Part shown: piece by piece, positions 33,583 through 41,783 of the stretch
Position numbering within the stretch: position 1 is the first letter of the stretch
How the letters are laid out: each line of letters begins with the position of its first letter
Source of the DNA: Collimonas sp. OK607
Lineage (GTDB): Bacteria; Pseudomonadota; Gammaproteobacteria; Burkholderiales; Burkholderiaceae_D
NCBI RefSeq assembly: GCF_900111995.1
Contig: NZ_FOKF01000013.1
Span: 1-64,000, forward strand
DNA length: 64,000 bases
Direction of reading: 5' to 3'
Notes under the pieces: model-generated
What the model was told of the DNA's origin: nothing
Databases searched by the model: none
Seen by the model: only the letters and a program-made list of their open reading frames with translations
Translations under genes and position numbers: made by a program

Positions 33583-34058
33583 CACGACCGCACTCGATCA
33601 AACACACGGCCCAAGAACCAGAAATTCAGCACCCCGGCCCACAGCGCTTGATCGGCATCAGTCCAGGCGTGCAGGATGGCAGTTCCCCAACCAGCACCAG
33701 CAGTGACAGCCGCAGCGAACGCCACGGTCTTGGCAGCGCAGTACAGCGCCATGAACCAGTAGGTGATTACGGGGCGCACACTGGACGATAGCGCATCGGC
33801 CCAGCGCACGCCGGTTTTCTCGCCTTGTGTGCGCACCGCATCGCGCAGGGTTTCGATGGCTCCAGTGTTCCAAGCGGCCTCGGCACTGGCACCGATTTCG
33901 TCCATCCGCTGCGCGCCACGCAGTTTTTCAAATTCCAGCGCCTTATCTTGCATCGCCAGTTCGTGGCCGCGCTCACCTTTGCGGTCGAGCCACTTGAGAA
34001 GTTCAGGCGCCAGGCGGAAGGCGCCTCCGAGCAGGCCGCCAAGCAGGGTCTCGATCAT
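33582..34058 (-). CDS. Holin-like membrane protein (3TM type)
   Basis: 158 aa from the ATG at 34058, which follows GGGAGG. The N-terminal part is an amphipathic and charged helix region (EFEKLRGAQRMDE). The C-terminal half carries two to three hydrophobic segments (PVITYWFMALYCAAKTVAF, AAAVTAGAGW and ALWAGVLNFWFLG). The pattern fits the three-segment holins of gene-transfer-agent type, which open the membrane for the endolysin. Its start overlaps the previous stop (ATGA), and its stop overlaps the lysozyme start. Confidence 0.6.
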   Translation of the reverse strand: MIETLLGGLLGGAFRLAPELLKWLDRKGERGHELAMQDKALEFEKLRGAQRMDEIGASAEAAWNTGAIETLRDAVRTQGEKTGVRWADALSSSVRPVITYWFMALYCAAKTVAFAAAVTAGAGWGTAILHAWTDADQALWAGVLNFWFLGRVFDRVRS

Positions 34059-34354
34059 TGCGGGCCTCCCATCAGCTTGAGCTTGATGGCCGCACCAACC
34101 AGAAGCGCAGCCAAAATCCCGGTGGTGATGACTTTGACCGTGGTCTGCCACGCCGTGCGGCGTGCGTCGCGCCAAGCTTCGAGGAGCGAGCGCAGCTCTC
34201 CGATGTCGCGGGCCGCGCGGCCGTTTTCGAGGCCAAGATGGGCCAGTACGCGCTCGGCGCCGCGTTCGGCGGCCCGGCTCAATAATTCGTCGAAGTCTTC
34301 GCGGCGCACGAGAAGCATGTTTTCGGCCAGGGCGGGTTTGTCAGAGTCAGTCAT
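34055..34354 (-). CDS. DUF6127-like phage protein with C-terminal membrane segment
   Basis: 99 aa from the ATG at 34354 with GGAG 8-9 bases upstream. MLLVRREDFDELLSRAAERGAERVL is characteristic of DUF6127 phage proteins, followed by a coiled-coil stretch and one transmembrane segment (VKVITTGILAALLVGAAI). Placed first in the lysis cassette, 20 bases after a terminator-like hairpin. The role is unknown; a spanin or holin accessory is possible from position only. Confidence 0.65.
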   Translation of the reverse strand: MTDSDKPALAENMLLVRREDFDELLSRAAERGAERVLAHLGLENGRAARDIGELRSLLEAWRDARRTAWQTTVKVITTGILAALLVGAAIKLKLMGGPQ

Positions 34355-34373
34355 GGGCAAGCTCCAGAAATGC

Positions 34374-34410
34374 GAAACCCGCCCGATGCGCAAACATCAG
34401 GGCGGGTTTC
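34374..34410 (-). terminator. Hairpin between fibre gene and lysis cassette
   Basis: An 11-bp perfect stem (GAAACCCGCCC with GGGCGGGTTTC). It lies 20 bases upstream of the DUF6127 start and about 100 bases after the end of the 348-aa gene. Its T-tract is short. The stretch 34411-34509 holds no convincing gene, only a 20-codon frame ending in TGA. Confidence 0.7.
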
Positions 34411-34509
34411 AGGTTGATTAGTTGGGCAGCGGCGGCTGATCAAATTTCGATTAGCTCCAGCTTCAGACAGATACCCGTCTGGTTCGCACCAAGGCGGGAC
34501 ATGGCAATG

Positions 34510-35556
34510 TCACGTAACCGACTTGATGCCGACATTGAAGCCGGCTGCTGTCAGGTCGCTGGCGGTCCAGGCGCTGCCGGTTGCAGGATTGGTACTCCAT
34601 ACGTTGCTGATGCGGCTAAGCGAAACCGGCAAGGCAATGTCCGCTGACGCATAATCGGTGCCCCCGGTTCGCACCATGAGGTCAACGTTCTGTGGTCCGG
34701 TCCCGCCTTTTTGGGCACGGGCGTTGAGCACCAGTGCCACAATACCTGGCGTGCCTGCGAGGGATGTGGATGTGACGGTGGTCTCGGCAATTTGTCCTGC
34801 CGTCAGGCTGATGATCTGTGTGGTGTCATCCAAAGTGATTTCGCTGATATCGGTCGCAGCCCCCGTCCATGCGAAGGCGTTGCCTGCGGCAGCGGGCGGT
34901 AGGGTCGCCAGCGACATGGCGCGCGTGTCCGTAGTGGCGGCAATGACTTCTGACCAATAGGTCGAGGTAATGCCGTAGATGCTGTTTCCGCTATCTTCCG
35001 CCAATGGTTCGCCAAGTACCACGCTCGCCAGCGCGGTGGCGCTGTCGGTCGTCACATCACCGCTGTAGTCGATGATCTTGGTGCCACCCGAATACACTTG
35101 TACCTGCCCGGCCACCGCATAATTGATAAACACGTCAAACTTGCTCAACACATTGCCAGTAATGCCACTGCTGGACGTGGCCAATATCGTCTGCGTTCCG
35201 GCGGCATTTAGCTTGACCAGCTGCCAGTGAAGTGACCCTAACGTTGAATAGGAATTGAGCTGCGGAACCAGAGCCAGTCGCCGAACCCCCGCCGAATCCT
35301 GGAATGCCATCAACTGCGACGCGGATGCAGAAACCGTATTGAGCGTGTCAAGGATGTACCCTTGTGCGGTCAACCAGAACGAAGAGGATGGCACAGACAG
35401 AACTGCTTGCCATCCGTCTCCTCTAGCAGACGACGCCACCTTGAGAGAGCAACGCGCATTGGCTGGTCGGCGTGCGGCACTTGTGACCGTATCGACGCTC
35501 ACTCCGCCCAGGCGATTGAAGTCGGCGTCCTCGCCGCCGGCAAATAAGATGGTCAT
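34510..35556 (-). CDS. Phage tail-fibre/virion-associated protein, 348 aa
   Basis: A beta-rich, serine/threonine-rich protein without cysteines after the N-terminus. It opens with MTILFAGGEDADFNRLGG, typical of phage proteins that carry a concanavalin/LamG-like jelly-roll (residues 60-210, with SFWLTAQGYILDTL and VQVYSGGTKIIDYSGD). It sits at the distal end of the tail genes, where receptor-binding and fibre proteins are usual. Assignment is by composition and position; I do not recognise a named family with certainty. Confidence 0.6.
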   Translation of the reverse strand: MTILFAGGEDADFNRLGGVSVDTVTSAARRPANARCSLKVASSARGDGWQAVLSVPSSSFWLTAQGYILDTLNTVSASASQLMAFQDSAGVRRLALVPQLNSYSTLGSLHWQLVKLNAAGTQTILATSSSGITGNVLSKFDVFINYAVAGQVQVYSGGTKIIDYSGDVTTDSATALASVVLGEPLAEDSGNSIYGITSTYWSEVIAATTDTRAMSLATLPPAAAGNAFAWTGAATDISEITLDDTTQIISLTAGQIAETTVTSTSLAGTPGIVALVLNARAQKGGTGPQNVDLMVRTGGTDYASADIALPVSLSRISNVWSTNPATGSAWTASDLTAAGFNVGIKSVT

Positions 35557-35568
35557 GTGTTCCTCTTT

Positions 35569-35823
35569 TTAAAACATTAGGAAGTTGCTGCTGGCTGCCG
35601 AGATTGGGCCAATGGCAGTATGGATAATGGCGTAGGCCGTCAGCTTGGAAACCGTTGCGCCATTGGGCGTGCCGCCTGTGATCGCGTAGGTTGCGAGTTT
35701 TGAAACCGTCGCCCCGTTGGGCGCACCGCCTTTGATGGCATACGCTGTCAATTTTGAAATCGTTGCGCCATTCGGGATGCCGCCGGTAATGACGTAGGCC
35801 GTCAGCTTGGAAGTCGCTGCCAT
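35569..35823 (-). CDS. Four-repeat phage protein (84 aa)
   Basis: From the ATG at 35823 (the frame is open 10 codons further). Four tandem 18-residue units of the form ATVSKLTAYAITGGTPNG, coded by 54-bp DNA repeats, are followed by a hydrophobic C-terminus ending SNFLMF. Units 2-4 differ at only a few positions. The short beta-repeat is reminiscent of fibre-shaft or virion-decoration peptides. It lies between two tail-fibre-type genes, 3 bases after the end of the upstream gene. The function is unknown. Confidence 0.6.
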   Translation of the reverse strand: MAATSKLTAYVITGGIPNGATISKLTAYAIKGGAPNGATVSKLATYAITGGTPNGATVSKLTAYAIIHTAIGPISAASSNFLMF

Positions 35824-35825
35824 GC

Positions 35826-36524
35826 TCAGTATCCCTTGACCACTGCCACGCAATCGTACTTGTTCAGGCCGGCATTGGCCTGAAACCCGATGCGGTCCAT
35901 CTTGGAGGCGATGGTCGTGAGCGTTGGTGCGGGCAGATCGGCAGAAAAACGCGTCGTGGCAGGCCAGGTAACGAGGCGGCTGCCGGCGCCGTCCTGCAGC
36001 AGTTCAAGCATACAGTTTTGCCCGTCGGTGGCACCCGTGAACGTGAAGGTGGTGGCACCGCTAAGCGTGATGCGGTACACGTCATAGCTGGACCAATCGA
36101 GCGTTATGGTAGCGGACCACGTCGGCGCGGCGATGCGCTTGGCAGGTGTGCCGATGCTGCCACCGCCGACGGTGCGCTGGTCGGTGTAACTGTTCACGGT
36201 CGCGGCGCCGGTGATCACGGTGTACAGTGCTGTACGTCCGACGGTGAAGCCGGCAGTGTTGGCGCTGACCACGCCCGAGCTGGTGGCCTCGACATAGTTG
36301 GTGGCACTGGCGGTCAGGGCCACGGTGCCATTGCCGATTTGCGTCGGCAAGCCGCTGACCAGCACGGTGCCGCCGTAGTAACCCCAGGTCAGTGCAGCGG
36401 TGGTGGGGGCGCGACGCCCAAACAGCATGGCCGGGCTGGCCGCGTCGAGCAGGCTGTTGGCCGTGACCTCTTTTTGGGCCTGGCTGCTGGACAGCAAATC
36501 CAGGAGGGTGGTGGAGTGACTCAT
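35826..36524 (-). CDS. Phage tail-fibre-type protein (232 aa)
   Basis: The N-terminus LLDLLSSSQAQKEVTANSLLDAASPAMLFGRR is a pattern I know from phage tail-fibre and baseplate proteins. The rest is threonine- and alanine-rich beta structure with a C-terminal module (YRITLSGATTFTFTGATDGQNC) like the tail-fibre tip domain that follows 'DGQ' motifs. No catalytic motif. Located between the tail hub genes and the repeat protein. Confidence 0.65.
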   Translation of the reverse strand: MSHSTTLLDLLSSSQAQKEVTANSLLDAASPAMLFGRRAPTTAALTWGYYGGTVLVSGLPTQIGNGTVALTASATNYVEATSSGVVSANTAGFTVGRTALYTVITGAATVNSYTDQRTVGGGSIGTPAKRIAAPTWSATITLDWSSYDVYRITLSGATTFTFTGATDGQNCMLELLQDGAGSRLVTWPATTRFSADLPAPTLTTIASKMDRIGFQANAGLNKYDCVAVVKGY

Positions 36525-36537
36525 GGTGTCCCTGTTG

Positions 36538-37446
36538 TCAAATGGTGGCGCGCGCTTCGTAACCCCGGCCGACCACGGCGCTCAATTGGTAGACTGAAAA
36601 ATATAGCGTCGCCTGCGCACTGCCAAAGTCGGCGATCTGTTGCGCAGCGGCGTAGGTCGTGCTCGTGCTGCTCAGACTGCTGAACGTGCGTTTGAGCGTG
36701 GTGCGTGCACTATCCCAAATCTCCATGTCGTAGACTTCGCTGTTCTCTCCCAGCGGCACGTCCACTGCATCGCGCCATTCTCCAGACAGGCGTCCGCGCC
36801 GCACCCAGGAAAGGGTGACATCGCCCGCCGCGTTGCGCCCTCCGCCCACCAGGACGCAGGCATAAGGCTTTAAGCCCGCCCCGGCATTGGTGAAGTTATG
36901 TTCAAGTGTGGCTGCCAAGGTGGAGCCAAACGTTACTGCCTTGTACAAGCGTGCTACGCCGATGTCGGCTGTGCTGGCCACTATGCGCGTCACCGTGGCA
37001 GGATTGAGCAGCACGAATCGCTCTGCTGCCCCATGCGTACCCATGGCGTATTCGGAGCCGCGCCGTCCGCGCAACAAGCCCTGGAGCGTGTAGCTGCCGT
37101 CACCATTGAGCGTGGCGTCACGAAAATAAATGATCTCCGCGCCGACCACTGCCACCTGCGCACCGCCGATGAAGCTGGAGTAGGGGACTGACGATAGCGT
37201 GCCGTGGACCAATGAGACAGTGATCGTGTTGAGTTCGTCCGGGATGTTACCGCCATGGAAGTCGCCAAGCGCCCTCGCCACCGTGCCCAGAGTCGCATTG
37301 CCAGTGAGCGACGCTATCATGTTGTAGGTCGCGCCCGCGTCATCTGAGCGGAACAGCGCTGCCCCCGCCCATCCCTTTTTGACCCCGCAAGCCGTGGCAT
37401 AAAAGCCGGCATCATTGTCGATGTCCCGCAGCATATTGATGTTCAT
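36538..37446 (-). CDS. C-terminal half of a split tail hub/tip protein (302 aa)
   Basis: Matches the distal part of gene-transfer-agent type hub proteins: GYTLQGLLRGRRGSE-like segment (here SYTLQGLLRGRRGSEYAMGTH), ERFVLLN, KAVTFGSTL, and VTLSWVRRGRLSGEWRD-type strand near the C-terminus. In many phages this is fused to the preceding TIM-barrel-like protein in one chain of about 1200-1300 aa. Here the ATGA overlap with the 816-aa gene separates the two, and I infer both parts assemble in one tail-tip complex. Confidence 0.7.
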   Translation of the reverse strand: MNINMLRDIDNDAGFYATACGVKKGWAGAALFRSDDAGATYNMIASLTGNATLGTVARALGDFHGGNIPDELNTITVSLVHGTLSSVPYSSFIGGAQVAVVGAEIIYFRDATLNGDGSYTLQGLLRGRRGSEYAMGTHGAAERFVLLNPATVTRIVASTADIGVARLYKAVTFGSTLAATLEHNFTNAGAGLKPYACVLVGGGRNAAGDVTLSWVRRGRLSGEWRDAVDVPLGENSEVYDMEIWDSARTTLKRTFSSLSSTSTTYAAAQQIADFGSAQATLYFSVYQLSAVVGRGYEARATI

Positions 37447-39893
37447 AGCAGCTCCAGTCTGGTGTCCCCAGGAACGAACACGATTTTTCCACTGTCGGGT
37501 GTTTCCGTCATCACCACGTTCGGCACGTAGTAATTGGCGTCGTCTGCCACTGCCTCACACTTGAACACGCCCTTGGGAGATGCTGAAATTTTGCTCATGA
37601 GCATGGTGCGGCCCTTCACTCCCACGATATCGGTCGGTTCGAGGAAAGCATATTTTTTCGGCAGGCTGAAACTGTAGGTCAGGCGATGCACCCATGCGAC
37701 ATGCAAATTCACATCGGCAATCTGCTGCGCCTTGGTGTCGCTCAGGACCATTGGTAACTCCATGGTCTGCTCAGTGCCACTAGCGCCGATCAGTCGCTTT
37801 GACAGCTTGGTGGCGCTGGAATAGTCGGTCGCAGCCAGCAGGTAATTCACGTTCAGGATACGCGGCAACTCGACTTCCATCTGGCGCGTGGTGAGCAGCG
37901 CGTCCGATGCAGTCTGCCCGGCCTCATGCGCCGCCAAATCGTCATCAGGAATCACTGCTGCGAGAGTGCCGCCGCGCTTAACGTACTTGACCAGACCAGA
38001 GGACTCCACACCGTCGAAATAATAGGCCGGCCGTAATGCATCAATGGCAGCGCGCACTGTGGTCTGCCGGGCAATCGCATAACCATCGACCATGTCGGTC
38101 AAGGATGTGACGTCATATTGACTGCTGTTCAATCCCGCTTTATCGGACAGATCGGCCACTACGTTCGCCAAGATCGTGCCACCCATACTTGAAGGCTTGA
38201 AATACAGCCTTTTGACATGCTTGGCATCGAAACTGAACAAATACGGTTTATTGCCGACAGGTACCAGCAAGGGCGATGTCAGCTGGAAGGCGGCGTAGGG
38301 TTCATAGGTGAATGTGTGTTCCGTGACAAATGAGTCTGGATTCACTGCATATAGCGTTGTGCCGAGGGAAGCACCGCCGCCGCCATTCGCGCCGAACACA
38401 TATTTCCCGCCTGCGTAGATGCCGGTCTTCACGCCATAGGCGGGGGAGGGCGACGTGTCCGCATCAGCCGATGGCGAAAAGGTATGCTCCGATGCACTGG
38501 CCGTGGCGATGTCGACGACCGTCACGGAGATCGTGAAGGCACCAGCGCCATGCACAATGACGATCCGATCACGATCTGGGTCATAGAATCCCTGGCCGTT
38601 CTCGCCGCCCACGTACGGAATGTCTACCTGCGCATAAAAGCCGTAGTCGCTCAATCGGTGCAGCACGCATTTGGTATAGCTGCCATAGACCAGGGCCGCA
38701 ATGTGGTGACGCGTGATCAACACCTCATCGACCCAGACGGTCCCAAGCGATACCCCGAGATGAATGTCGCTCGACAAGGGGGGTGCCGAGAGCGGGTCTA
38801 TGACCATCCATGCGTTGGACCTAAAGCCAAGCAACACATTATTCAGCGGGTCATACGCGCTGGCATTGAGGTCGCCAGTGCCATGGTATGTCCCCTCGAT
38901 TTGACCCATATAAACCTGTGCATCGGCATCGAACAACAGAAAGCTGTCCGTGAACGACCCGAAGCTCGCGCCTGTAATGACCATCAGGTTGACGGGAGCG
39001 CCATAGCCAGTGGCGACCATGATGGCCGGCCAGTTGGTCACCGACGTTCCTGGCACATAGGTGATGGTCGCATTGGAATAGGGATGGGCTAGCGTGGGAA
39101 TGGAAAATGATTTAACTTGCGTCTTTGTCACATCGCTGTTGATGCGCACTTCCACCACGGCAGCCAGGAAGGCATGTTGCATTGACCAGATCAAGCCGGT
39201 TTTTGGGTCAACAGCAGCCAGTCCAGGGGTGTAGGACTCAATCAGGGCGGACTCGCCGAGATAGACCGGCGCGCGATCAACGGTTCCCGAGGTGGTACCG
39301 ACTTCTGCCGTAATGAAGGGGATGCGGTTGCCGTCCTTTTCTAGTGGGAAATGGTCGAAAACCACGTAGGTAATGCCCCTGTAAGCCGGAACATGACCGA
39401 TGCCCAAAAAACTCTCGATCAACGGGTCGGGCAACTGATCTTCTGCACCGGTGTAAATGCGAACCGAGCCGCTACCTTCCAGAGTCACGCCATCGTAGAT
39501 CAGTCGCTTTTCGGGCCCGGCCCACAGCCGCCCGACGTCACGCTCGCCTTCGCAAATGGCAATGGCGAAATTGGCGTAATACGCGTAGGTCGTCGTGCTC
39601 TGCGACGGCCCGCCTTTGCCGCCTTGTTCGGTGGTCGTCGCAACCTCGATCAGGTCGCTGGCCCAGATGACGTTGCCGCCTATGCCCACGGTGCCATAGA
39701 CTAGTGGAATGGGCCTGCCGTACTCAGACGCCTGAGGGTGCAGATCGCTCAGGCGTGGCCCTTGCTGGTCCGGTAGGGAGCCAGGCATCAGCGTACCGCC
39801 CACCATGGATCCAATCATCCATCCCAGCTGGGGCGAGCCGGCCATGAAGCCAATGGCGGCCCCGATGACGCCGCCAATCAGTGCGCCGCTCAT
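37443..39893 (-). CDS. Tail tip/hub protein, GTA TIM-barrel-like
   Basis: 816 aa from the ATG at 39893 with a GGAAG site; the frame opens 16 codons earlier. The N-terminus is a glycine-rich hydrophobic segment (GALIGGVIGAAIGFMAG), then a domain with GRPIPLVYGTVGIGGNVIWA, typical of phage tail hub proteins. A central domain unlike the host-like TIM barrel follows, then a Phage-tail_3-type part (LPRILNVNYLLAATDYSSA, LPMVLSDTKAQQIAD). Start overlaps the NlpC stop. It is the central baseplate hub at the tail end. Confidence 0.82.
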   Translation of the reverse strand: MSGALIGGVIGAAIGFMAGSPQLGWMIGSMVGGTLMPGSLPDQQGPRLSDLHPQASEYGRPIPLVYGTVGIGGNVIWASDLIEVATTTEQGGKGGPSQSTTTYAYYANFAIAICEGERDVGRLWAGPEKRLIYDGVTLEGSGSVRIYTGAEDQLPDPLIESFLGIGHVPAYRGITYVVFDHFPLEKDGNRIPFITAEVGTTSGTVDRAPVYLGESALIESYTPGLAAVDPKTGLIWSMQHAFLAAVVEVRINSDVTKTQVKSFSIPTLAHPYSNATITYVPGTSVTNWPAIMVATGYGAPVNLMVITGASFGSFTDSFLLFDADAQVYMGQIEGTYHGTGDLNASAYDPLNNVLLGFRSNAWMVIDPLSAPPLSSDIHLGVSLGTVWVDEVLITRHHIAALVYGSYTKCVLHRLSDYGFYAQVDIPYVGGENGQGFYDPDRDRIVIVHGAGAFTISVTVVDIATASASEHTFSPSADADTSPSPAYGVKTGIYAGGKYVFGANGGGGASLGTTLYAVNPDSFVTEHTFTYEPYAAFQLTSPLLVPVGNKPYLFSFDAKHVKRLYFKPSSMGGTILANVVADLSDKAGLNSSQYDVTSLTDMVDGYAIARQTTVRAAIDALRPAYYFDGVESSGLVKYVKRGGTLAAVIPDDDLAAHEAGQTASDALLTTRQMEVELPRILNVNYLLAATDYSSATKLSKRLIGASGTEQTMELPMVLSDTKAQQIADVNLHVAWVHRLTYSFSLPKKYAFLEPTDIVGVKGRTMLMSKISASPKGVFKCEAVADDANYYVPNVVMTETPDSGKIVFVPGDTRLELL

Positions 39894-40321
39894 GGACCAG
39901 CTTCCGGGAAGCGCCAGACGCCTACGATGCGTGCCATCCACGACGCGTCCAGCCGGTGCTCCACCACACAGTTTAGGCCCGAGCCGTTATAGGCATGGAT
40001 CAGCGAAAAGCCACCGTAGGGATAATCGCCGACGATGGCAAAGTGCTGCGGCGCGTGCTCAAACCGAATCCACGCTACATCGCCAGGTTGCATGGCGGCC
40101 TTTGCCACACGTACCAGGTTTTTGTCGAGCGCGGCGCGCATTTCAGCGGGAACGGGAAGTCGGCCGTAGTTCACCACGTCCTCAATGGAGATGCCCAGAC
40201 GCTGTGCCACAAACACCGGCACCCCAGCGCAGTCGAGCGCCAGGCCATTGATGCGTTGCTGGTGCTGATAAGGTGTGCCCAGCGTTTCGCGGGCAATGGC
40301 CACGATCTCTTCGCGCCTCAT
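39890..40321 (-). CDS. NlpC/P60 cell-wall peptidase of the tail tip
   Basis: 143 aa from the ATG at 40321. The cysteine peptidase motifs are ALDCAGVPVFVAQRLGI (nucleophile Cys) and HFAIVGDYPYGGFSLIHAYN (His, Asn). The family cleaves peptide cross-links in peptidoglycan; on a phage tail it opens the wall at infection. The gene order DUF2460-DUF2163-NlpC-hub is that of gene transfer agents. Both ends overlap neighbours by 4 bases (ATGA). Confidence 0.85.
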   Translation of the reverse strand: MRREEIVAIARETLGTPYQHQQRINGLALDCAGVPVFVAQRLGISIEDVVNYGRLPVPAEMRAALDKNLVRVAKAAMQPGDVAWIRFEHAPQHFAIVGDYPYGGFSLIHAYNGSGLNCVVEHRLDASWMARIVGVWRFPEAGP

Positions 40322-41160
40322 GCCACGCCGCCGACCTTGTAAATGCTGCTGCCAGGCAAGTGTGGAAAACCACGAAAATTGACGCCGTTGGCAAACTTGG
40401 CGATGCAGTCCTCGGCAAACCGCTTCGTGCACCCGGCATAGACGCTGTAGGTGTCGCCCACCGCAATGGGGAAAGGCATCACTTCGTGCAGCTCTAGCTG
40501 TCCGGCGACGCTGTTTTTCACTTCCATGGCCAGACCGGTGTTCATGCCGCTGGTAAATGTCAGCTTGCCGGCTGTGAACCAGCCGGTGGCCTCTGTGCGT
40601 GCCGCATCGTTAATGACACGATTACCGCTCACGCTGCCCACGGCACCGACTACCGTGAACGCGGCCAGCGATTTTTTGCATCGCTCGTCGCCCAGGTCAG
40701 CCGTGCAGTCCTTGGTGGTCAGCCGAACGATGGTGCGGGAGTAAGCCTGCGTCAGTCCGCGCAGCTCCGCATTGAAGGTGGCGCGGCCGGCCCTTACCTC
40801 GCCCAGTGTGCCGGAGCGCAGCACGTTCTTGCCCATGCTCAGGTCGGCGTAATTGACCTCGAACAGCTCGATGGCGGCATAGTCCCAACGACCGGACTGC
40901 ACATCGGCATCGGTGATGGCGGGGGAGGCCAGAAAGCCGGTCACCTCCAAGTTGTCGGGGTTTAGCTCGGCCGTGCTGTCGATGTTGGTGGGGGAATAGC
41001 TAGATGTTGCCAGATAGGTGACGCCGCCAAAAACGATGTCCTGGTCCAGCGAGGTAGCGGCCACCACCGTGCCATTGGTCAGCGTGGCTTTCCAGCAGGT
41101 CGTCAGCGTGGTGGTGCCCAGCGCGTAGTGTGCCTTGAGGGCGGCAGACATCGTTTTCAT
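40318..41160 (-). CDS. DUF2163 phage tail-tip protein
   Basis: 280 aa from the ATG at 41160 (MKTMSAAL). The C-terminal signature KRFAEDCIAKFANGVNFRGFPHLPG is diagnostic of DUF2163, which in gene transfer agents forms part of the distal tail hub with an iron-sulfur-like or cysteine-rich patch. Here four to five cysteines occur (CTADLGDERCK, CTKRFAEDC). Overlaps both neighbours by ATGA. Confidence 0.85.
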   Translation of the reverse strand: MKTMSAALKAHYALGTTTLTTCWKATLTNGTVVAATSLDQDIVFGGVTYLATSSYSPTNIDSTAELNPDNLEVTGFLASPAITDADVQSGRWDYAAIELFEVNYADLSMGKNVLRSGTLGEVRAGRATFNAELRGLTQAYSRTIVRLTTKDCTADLGDERCKKSLAAFTVVGAVGSVSGNRVINDAARTEATGWFTAGKLTFTSGMNTGLAMEVKNSVAGQLELHEVMPFPIAVGDTYSVYAGCTKRFAEDCIAKFANGVNFRGFPHLPGSSIYKVGGVA

Positions 41161-41783
41161 TCCCGAATCTCCTGCAGTACTACGGAAGGACCGGCCACCA
41201 GGCGCTGCTCGGCCGGACCTGACATCACCAGGTCCCAATCAATCACGTCGTCGATGAAATGCACCGGCACGTAAAACGGCCCGCTCCAGGCCAGGGTGCC
41301 GACCGCAGGTGCGGACGGGATGGCGATGCGGCCGGTGGTCACATCCAGCGTGTAGCTGGTTGGTGCCAATGGCATGCTGGCCACCGTGGGCACAAAGCCA
41401 GCGGCTTGGGGCCGGGTGATCTTGCGGGTCTTGAACCGTGCCGATGCGGCGTGCAGATAGCGCTTGTGGAGTTGATAAACGCCAGCGCTCACGAGCGTCA
41501 TGACGCCGTCGCTGACGGTGCTGTCCTTGGGATCTTGCAACAGCAGGCCGTAGGCGCCACCCTCGGTGATTTCGTGCAGCGTCTCAATGGCCTGCCACTG
41601 CTCCAGGCACAATGGCACCAGGCCCAGCGTGTACTGGCGCAGCGTCTGGGTCCAGATGATGTTGATGGACTCGTAGCCGTTATCGGTGGGCACGCGAGCA
41701 TTGAGGCGCAGGTTTTTACCCTTCACGCCGGCCGCCAGCACGCTGCTGGACAGGATCACGTCGCCAAATACGGTGATGGCCAT
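41157..41783 (-). CDS. DUF2460 phage distal-tail protein
   Basis: 208 aa from the ATG at 41783 (MAITVFGDVILSS). The conserved end LAWSGPFYVPVHFIDDVIDWDLV is typical of DUF2460 distal-tail proteins of gene-transfer-agent type phages, which connect the tail tube to the hub. The start overlaps the stop of the tape-measure gene (ATGA). Confidence 0.83.
   Translation of the reverse strand: MAITVFGDVILSSSVLAAGVKGKNLRLNARVPTDNGYESINIIWTQTLRQYTLGLVPLCLEQWQAIETLHEITEGGAYGLLLQDPKDSTVSDGVMTLVSAGVYQLHKRYLHAASARFKTRKITRPQAAGFVPTVASMPLAPTSYTLDVTTGRIAIPSAPAVGTLAWSGPFYVPVHFIDDVIDWDLVMSGPAEQRLVAGPSVVLQEIRE

Noticed and set aside
36018-36683. 221-aa plus-strand frame in the tail region
   Set aside because: Antisense shadow of the tail-fibre and hub genes, no motif, and crosses two real genes.
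38484-39092. 202-aa plus-strand frame inside the hub gene
   Set aside because: Antisense of the well-supported hub protein.
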